In this document: one piece after another, positions 57,701 to 64,000 of the stretch
Layout: every line of letters begins with the position of its first letter
Position numbering within the stretch: the stretch's first letter is position 1
Origin: Ptychodera flava
Lineage: Eukaryota; Hemichordata; Enteropneusta; Ptychoderidae
Direction of reading: 5' to 3'
Assembly (NCBI RefSeq): GCF_041260155.1
Contig: NC_091930.1
Span: 44,212,965 to 44,276,964, forward strand
Length of the DNA: 64,000 nt
Made by a program: the position numbers and the translations under genes
Notes under the pieces: generated by a model
What the model was told of the DNA's origin: nothing
Databases searched by the model: none
What the model saw: only the letters and a program-made list of their open reading frames with translations

Positions 57701-58040
57701 CCGTAATTCCTGGTATAGGTGTGTCGTGACACACTACAGATCATGTTCCGTTTCTCTTTCACTTTAGCTGTCGATGTTAGACAGGCACCACGGTGAGTAG
57801 TGTGCAGAATTTCATAGAGACATTTGCAGAAACCATATCCTCTTGAACTTGACTATTACGTATTGCCGTATTCAAAATAAGTACCTTTCCCTATTCTGAC
57901 TCTCTCTTTCAAATTATTTGAAAACAAAATGATTTCAATTATTACTTTCATTTTGTCGACAGGCAAAGCGTCATCTGTACAGGTTACCAACGGCAACGCT
58001 ACTCTGTGGAGCTCATATGTGACTTAAAACGTTGAACTAC
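54719..58040. repeat. three near-identical tandem copies of a ~1.07 kb unit
   Basis: The anchor GGCGAAAA-TTGTCCTGTA occurs at about 54859, 55931 and 56999, a period of 1068-1072. The following ~1.05 kb matches nearly base for base in all three copies, with scattered substitutions and small indels (for example one copy lacks about 20 bases near 56861). A diverged start of the unit is found at about 62220-62400, and the second half plus flank at 25960-27130. No coding frame is conserved through the copies. Confidence 0.9.
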
Positions 58041-58970
58041 CTTTGCCGACTGAAGTTCCTTGATAGTAATCGAAACATTTAGTTTATGCTCGGCCGACAA
58101 CTTTGAAAAAATCGTATGTATACTCGATAAATATACAAACTACCAACATCGGCTATGGCTGACAGGCTTATTGGCAATACATTTCTTCTCTGACTGAGCG
58201 ATTTTGTGTGTTGCCTCTCCGCTAGGTCACTGGAACTCGCAAATCGTGATTTCGAACCGGATTGAAAACACCGTATTTCGTAGCAAACCTTGCAATGAAG
58301 GTTATTTGTTGTTTACTTTGCCATACCTAGTTAGTATGCATTTAAGAATCGTAATTTAAGGAGAATCATAATTTCAGGTCGTTTCACTACTATGCGACAT
58401 TTCTTCACTCGTTATGTTGCTTCACCAGTAGTTTTACAACCACGACGACAAATAAAATGTAGCTCGATGGATATTCTGCTCTAGTGATTGCTGTTAGTCC
58501 TCCGATCCGTATGAACAGGAGTCCATTACAAAGTAATTAAAAGACTGAAACAATAGGACTCCGCAATGACAGGACCACGTGATACGGTTTAATCTACGAT
58601 GATTAATCACTTCGATGGTGCCATGGCTACAAGAAACAAACAACATTGTATTCTCTCGACCTTCGTGTTATAGGTTCAGGTTAAGCATTTATCATTTTAG
58701 AATTTTCCACTTTGTCTGACTCAGCTGGAAATTCTAATGACTCAGAGTTGAAAAGCAAACAAAAACCATCTATCGCGTTATTATTTGATACAGATTCCAG
58801 CTCATTGTGAAGATCATCTAATTGAAAGTCAAGGGGAACATACGCAATCCCTCGATAAAACGTCTATCGAGAAAGATATGAAGGTCACATTATTTTTGGC
58901 GTATCGATGCGTTGATTTGGTAAAAGTGAAACTTAAGATTCCACTTCACTACATGTCATATTATGTAGAT
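58041..58970. repeat. dispersed-repeat continuation, partner of 26250-27130
   Basis: This right flank of the tandem array continues the alignment with the older copy at 25960-27130 (landmarks GACAGGACCACGTGATACGG, CAGAGTTGAAAAGCAAA, ACGCAATCCCT). It marks the full repeat as at least 1.2 kb longer than the tandem unit. Confidence 0.65.
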
Positions 58971-59694
58971 TAGATCTATTCCAACTATATGGTTTTGAAA
59001 TGAAAAAGAAGAACTCAGAATTATATCGACTGTTACATCCGTATGAAAACGGGAAATCATGCTATTCTATGCTGTTGGTTATTGTAATTTCGAAGCCGTT
59101 TAGTTCTCTTTATTTCTGAATCGTTTATTGAGAGAGTTGGTCAACAAGATGAAATAACATTTTGTCACGTATACACTCAAATTGTATTGTACCATCGGCT
59201 GAGACATATGGCTAAGTCATAATCATGGAAGGAAAACACCGGCAACGCGATTGGAAGTAATTTGAGCTAACTAGATAGTGTAGTAATGTTGGTGTAATCT
59301 GCAAATGGAAGCTCATCTGCTTTTCTTTTTCTTTTCTTTTTTTTTGCAATGCACCCGGCAATAGTAATATGGCATCTTACGGCACTAAACACTTTCCATA
59401 AATTTGAACGATAAACATCCAAATATTTTGAACCTTGTTTTACTCAGAATGGTCGACTAAACCTTGCTTTTAGCTTGAGAGGTTACTGTTATTTTACTAA
59501 TCTCTAACCGCAAGAAGGAACGCATTGCAATAACAGACGCGGCATACACAATGTGTTGTTTTAGCTCAAGTTCGATGAAAATTGGCTATCTTATGTAAAT
59601 ATTCGGTTTTTAACAAATGTATGGACTCCGCGAGAGCTTACACATTTTCGGCCTATCTAAACTTCAGTGTCTTTCATCACAGTCTAAAATTGTT
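58971..59694. other. anonymous; contains a decayed MITE copy at ~59247-59445
   Basis: CAACGCGATTGGAAGTAATT at 59247 and the interior GCTCATCTGCTTTTCTTT match the AACACGATTGG MITE family, with a degraded right end near 59440. The rest is unrecognised. Confidence 0.5.
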
Positions 59695-60385
59695 ATGTAA
59701 TGTCACATGGCACAGAAGTCAGTCCCTGGGGTGGGTGGGGAGGGATGGGTTTTTGTGCAACGTTACTTTATTTGTGTGGGGAGGGGTGGTCTTTTTTGCA
59801 ACGGTTTAATTTATTTTATTTTGATTGTGATATTTTCAATTAAAGATTTCGACTCCACGCCGTCTGACTGTGTTTTAATACCTACAATTCCTTATCTTCT
59901 CTTCAACTAGTGTACATACCACAACAATTGCTCCGCAAACATTGCCAACTTGTTAATGACTGTATATCAGCGGATTAGCTTATTAAGTCAACACCACAGC
60001 CGTCCCATACGTAGTAAAATTCTTATTTTACTACGTATGTAACGGCTGTGGTGTTGACTCAATCAATTAATCCGCTGTTAAGGACTGAGGATTAGCCAGT
60101 TGGCAATGTTTTCGGAGCAATTACAGTGGTGTTTACACAAATTGGAGAGGAGATAAGGACTTGTCGATAAAGATAGAAAGCAGTCAGACGGCGTAGAGTC
60201 GAAATCTTTATTTGAAATACCACAGTCAACATTTAAATTACTTGTAGTAATAAAGAAAGCTGTCAGACGGTTTTGGGTTTAAATCTTTATTTGAAATATC
60301 ACGGTCAAAATTAATAAAATAAAATAAAATAAAGTAGCGTTGCACAAAAAGCCATCCCTTCCTGACTTTTGTGCCCGTGGTAATG
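59695..60385. mobile_element. ~690 bp foldback element with internal perfect hairpin
   Basis: Left blocks (ATGTAATGTCACATGG, GGGATGG-TTTTTGTGCAACG, AAAGATTTCGACTC, CGCCGTCTGACTG, AACACCACAGCC) recur inverted in reverse order on the right (60027-60385). The centre is a hairpin with CCATACGTAGTAAAAT facing ATTTTACTACGTATG. A partial second copy of the right arm (60186-60300) shows an internal duplication. Confidence 0.75.
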
Positions 60386-61118
60386 TCCTCAGCATAACCC
60401 AATATCTGTAAAATTAAGAAACAACTAGTCTCTGCAAACTTGACAGTTACATATACTGATCAAACCTTTAATTATATTTGACCTTACAATTTAGCACATC
60501 GCACTTATATACATATTTTTTAATTTTGACTATAGTTTTTCTAGGAAACAAATACAGATGGTTCCTCTTACGAGACATTATGCAATTTCCGCACCATACA
60601 TGAAACATTGGTCTTCACCGCTCTAATTTGGCAGCCCTAAACTTGCTTATTAAAATCATTAATTTGGTCATCTGTGGTATTCGTACATGTATAATAGTAA
60701 CACATTATAGCCTTTTCTCTCGACTGCGCAATTTCGCAAATTGCGTATTTAGAGCCATTGTCTGCCCAGCAAAGGTGACTGGCAACTCGGAAATTTCGCA
60801 CAAAACAGAGCAAGGAAAGACGTCAATACGACGGTGACCCAAGCGCACAGTGTAGTGATCTGAGAATGTGCTGTTATTTTTAGTCATAATATTCCCTCGG
60901 AAAAGACAAAATATCGCCTGTCATTCAGCTTCGGTAATAAGAAAAACGTGGAGTGTACGCATAGAAAAGAAAAGCCAATGACGTAATTGCGGTTTAGTCT
61001 CCAGGGATACCAGTGCAATTATATTCATGTTTTGATCGCGGTATTAATTGAAAGCAGAACTTGTCAATGACGGCATTGTGGAAAATTCCAGTTGTAGCAT
61101 TGTGCATGTAAACTGCAG
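60386..61118. other. anonymous sequence
   Basis: No recognisable gene, repeat or RNA structure was seen. Confidence 0.4.
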
Positions 61119-61337
61119 TGACGAACGATCTCGGATCGATAACTATGAAATGCAATCGTTTGATCACCGCATATATTGACAGATTTAAACCCCCACATTC
61201 TGACCAAAGCTTGTCTAAGGGAACAAAAAAGTCAAATTCTGTGTCGCGGATATCTGTGGGTGACAAATCGACAGAAGATGAAGGGCAGCAGAACACGTCA
61301 CAAGCTGGCAAGCATCATAATGTCGACGATAGTACAG
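61119..61337 (+). CDS. possible isolated exon, unknown function
   Basis: A possible acceptor (AACTGCAG) and a weak donor (CAG|GTGCTG) bound 219 bases, open throughout and phase 1-1 like the exons of genes A and B. The peptide starts TNDLGSITMKCNRLITAYID and ends in a polar, Ser/Lys/Gln-rich tail. I recognise no domain. An overlapping minus-strand frame of similar length (60994-61311) is an equally possible explanation. Confidence 0.25.
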
Positions 61338-63180
61338 GTGCTGTATGACAAATACAATGCAACTGGACTAGGTGACGATCGTAATGATACTTTGGAACAG
61401 TTTCCTGGAAAGGCGAAGTCAACATCAACACGTAAAATATCAAGTCTGTCCCCTAATTTTGGGTAAATGGGGCACAAAGTGCCTCTCTAATGAATAGAAC
61501 ATGCAGAGAAAACACTGATCTATCCTGTAGATAAACACAGTATTAGAATTTCGAGTATACAGTATAGGAGTCTTCTTCATCCAAATTAATTCTACCATCA
61601 TTCCTGACATCACGCGACCGAGGAATGCACCCTTTTGTGTAATTATATGTACTGAGGTGATATCATGCCATCTGGCTTGATTTTATGACAGGACTAAAAA
61701 TTGTTGTCTGTAGAATTTGAAAAAAAAAAATTTCCTCGGAAGATAATGTTCATGTAAAACGGTCTGTTATGAATAGACGTCGCCAAATGAAGTAAATTTC
61801 TACTCTAAGTGCTTTCTGGTACAATAACACTAATTATGGTACGAAACTAAAAGGTTTTAATACGATATATACGACCGCTGGCAACCTCAGTTGGTAACCA
61901 AAGAACGCAACAAAATTAATTAATTTCCCACTCTAAACCCTGTTGGTAAATGAGATTAAACCCAGTACACAGCTAAGAGCTTTATAAGATATATGCGACC
62001 TTTGCTTACCTTAGTGGGCGATAAAGTAATGTGTTCGAATTAAAATTCAATCAAATGAATTTTTGGTTATTATGTTAATTGATCTTCAGGATTAATATAA
62101 AATTCGAGTGTTCCTTTAAACATGAGATAAAAATAATAGTTCGTGACAAGAGTTAAAGCCATTCTGCGAGATATCGGCCAGTTAGTATTGTATTTGCAAT
62201 AGTGCATGAGGCACATGAGTATAAAAGTATGAACGCTTTTCATGATCGCATTTTTAAAATATTAAAAACGAAAGACTCAGTTAACTAAATGACTGACGTG
62301 ATATCTCTAGTCGTTATGATGGCCGAAAATCGTAATTATAGTAAAGGGCTATTCTGCTTCAACACAGGCCATGTCAAGTGTCAGTGGATACTTGATTGAC
62401 CCGAATAGTGACGCCCGGAACACCTGGCAATATCATAATGTTTTATGTTATTCTTGCGTTTCGCTTATTGCTAGGTAGCTATATTTGAATCAGCTGGAAC
62501 CAACGTCCTGCTAAAGGCAACAAAGTATAAAATCGTGGCAAAAATGTCCAAATCGCCCCATTTGTTTAACTGCCCCTTTGAAAGACTTTTGTTTTTATTT
62601 CTGAAAAAGGAAATACTTAAGCATTTGTCTTTCTCAACCAGGGGCGTGAACATTCGTTAGTATTATTCAAACATTGGTTATTTCTCAATACTTCTACCTT
62701 CCCTTACAAAAATTGTACATGAACCGACAACTGTTATGAGCGGCAATGATGTACATGAAAAGCAGTAATGATTTGCATAGGAATTACATAATGTTTTAAT
62801 TACAGTATTTCAAATTGATAATGCAGAACGTACATACAGTATACATGACCACTCCGAATAAAACTTGTGATTGAGGAGAGCAACCTTTTGTTAGGCTGAC
62901 AAAAAAAAATCAAATGATGGATACACGATGATACAGAAAAGTGCGCCGGACGTGAAGGTCCTTGTTCCGCATGAAAATGTATTGATACACCAATTTAAAC
63001 TTAAGGATCGATACACGATTATTACTTGTCAATTAAGGATTTGAGTAGCGTATCATTGAATTGAACAGAATGGCTACACACTGGCCTCAGATTGAGTTGT
63101 CTTAGAGTGTAGGTCTAATAATCTCGTGTGTCAACTTTCTGACAGACAGGAAAATTGCAAAGGATTGACAAGTCGATTTG
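61338..63180. other. anonymous; old copy of the 54.7 kb repeat at 62220-62400
   Basis: No gene supported. The block TTCATGATCG, TAACTAAATGA, TCGTTATGATGGCCGAAAAT resembles the beginning of the 1.07 kb tandem unit. A degenerate local duplication (ATACGATATATACGACC and ATAAGATATATGCGACC) lies near 61860-62040. Confidence 0.4.
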
Positions 63181-64000
63181 ATAAAGAGTATTAAGGAACT
63201 TCTTTCAGAAAAATAACAGCTAACCTTTTTAATGTAGCTGAGGTACCGCTCTGGGATCGCAAGTTCTCATGGTAAGTAAAGCTGGCACGCCAAGTTACCA
63301 TGATCGATACCCCATTCTCCACCAATTTGTTACATAGGGTACAGTCTTGAATCGTAATGCTTTCAGTAACTGAAGCTGGCACACCAAGTTGTCGGTTGTA
63401 AGCACCACTTATAATCTTCATGACAAAATAGCAGCATTGAAGACCCAACTTCTAAATCAACAATTCTAATAATTTCTAAATTTACATACTTCAATGGATG
63501 ACTTAGCAGATAGCTTTAACTAGATACCGATTCGTCCGAAAATATATAAGAACGGGATTATTGTCAAAACAGGATGATATGATCTTTCAACTTAAAGCTG
63601 GAGTCAACGCCAACGAACGGTAATTTCTAAAACTTTAGCATCAGTGAAATCAATACATCAGCAACACAGGGCACATAGTTACTTCAATATTGGATTTGTA
63701 AACGGGTTTAGTTAATCACAGGAAGCTAAGTGTGCTAAAGAGCCTTTCTATCGATCGAGTTGATGTTCAGCGACGTTAAAAATCCGAAATCATCCGGAAA
63801 GGGAGGTGTTACACTGACGGAGAAAGGAAAAGGCTGTACACTACATTTTTTCAAAATTAACATAATAACTATGGCTTACAATTGCATCACATGAATGGCG
63901 AACCTTTTCTTATCATACGTAGGGATACTGTACGAGGATATAAGCAGCATAACGTTCATGCTTAAAGTCAGGAAAAGTCCTGGCCAAGCTTATTCATTTT
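63181..64000. repeat. dispersed repeat, right copy (partner of 1134-2345)
   Basis: Same-orientation match to the left-end repeat, with blocks in tandem-permuted order; it runs off the window. See the left copy for landmarks. Confidence 0.65.

Noticed and set aside
60994..61311. 105-codon minus-strand frame
   Set aside because: No recognised motif or splice context; kept only as an alternative to the weak plus-strand exon at 61119-61337.

Overview
This is a eukaryotic, almost certainly invertebrate-animal genomic window. It is AT-rich, gene-poor and intron-containing, has no bacterial operon structure, and is packed with non-LTR retrotransposon remains, foldback MITEs and tandem repeats. The domain combination of the host genes (glycosyltransferase-like, TRADD-N-like, coiled coil, six-bladed NHL propeller) together with the LINE families suggests a marine invertebrate such as a basal deuterostome. 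I cannot name the species.

The only host genes I can defend are two tandem, same-strand paralogues. Gene A has exons at 12161-12229, 12796-12861, 13307-13384, 13721-13924 and 16866-17700, with a poly(A) signal at 18341. Gene B has exons at 35342-36640, 36845-37335, 37662-37727, 46229-46913 and 48980-49820, with a poly(A) signal at 50511. All internal junctions are phase 1. Gene B reads, in order, as a divergent GT-B glycosyltransferase-like domain, a domain resembling TRADD-N, a short acidic linker exon, a long coiled coil with 35-residue repeats, and an NHL propeller. Gene A retains only the linker exons, a shorter coil and the NHL exon; a 5' part is either absent or lies outside the window. 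Homology continues through introns, 3' UTRs and about 0.7 kb of downstream DNA, so this is a segmental duplication. Several long exons carry single-base frameshifts while splice signals and phase remain consistent. This means either assembly indels or recent gene death.

Layout. 0.5-3.1 kb is a diverged tandem duplication whose family reappears at 63.2-64 kb. 4.3-6.4 kb holds a foldback MITE, a Crypton/DUF3504-type tyrosine-recombinase remnant and a Mutator-like transposase remnant. 5.3-11.5 kb is bounded by TTAA plus short inverted termini and encloses a 3 kb repeat element with ~400 bp internal units, itself interrupted by a 676 bp TTAA foldback. 12-19 kb is gene A, with a 1.74 kb palindromic element in its last intron. 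20.6-25.1 kb has two LINE remnants. 28.7-30 kb is a ~147 bp tandem repeat. 30.3-31 kb carries a C76/OTU-like cysteine peptidase remnant on the minus strand. 31.8-32.3 kb is an array of GC-rich palindromic units. 35.3-51.2 kb is gene B with LINE and DNA-transposon insertions in its introns. 52-60.4 kb has short MITEs with 4 bp target duplications, a 3 x 1.07 kb tandem repeat and a ~690 bp foldback. 60.4-64 kb is mostly anonymous.

The best candidate for an undescribed system is the tandem family to which genes A and B belong. Its architecture (sugar-nucleotide-type fold, death-pathway adaptor-like domain, coil, NHL sensor/effector propeller) fits a lineage-specific innate-immune or self-recognition receptor, but function is inference only.
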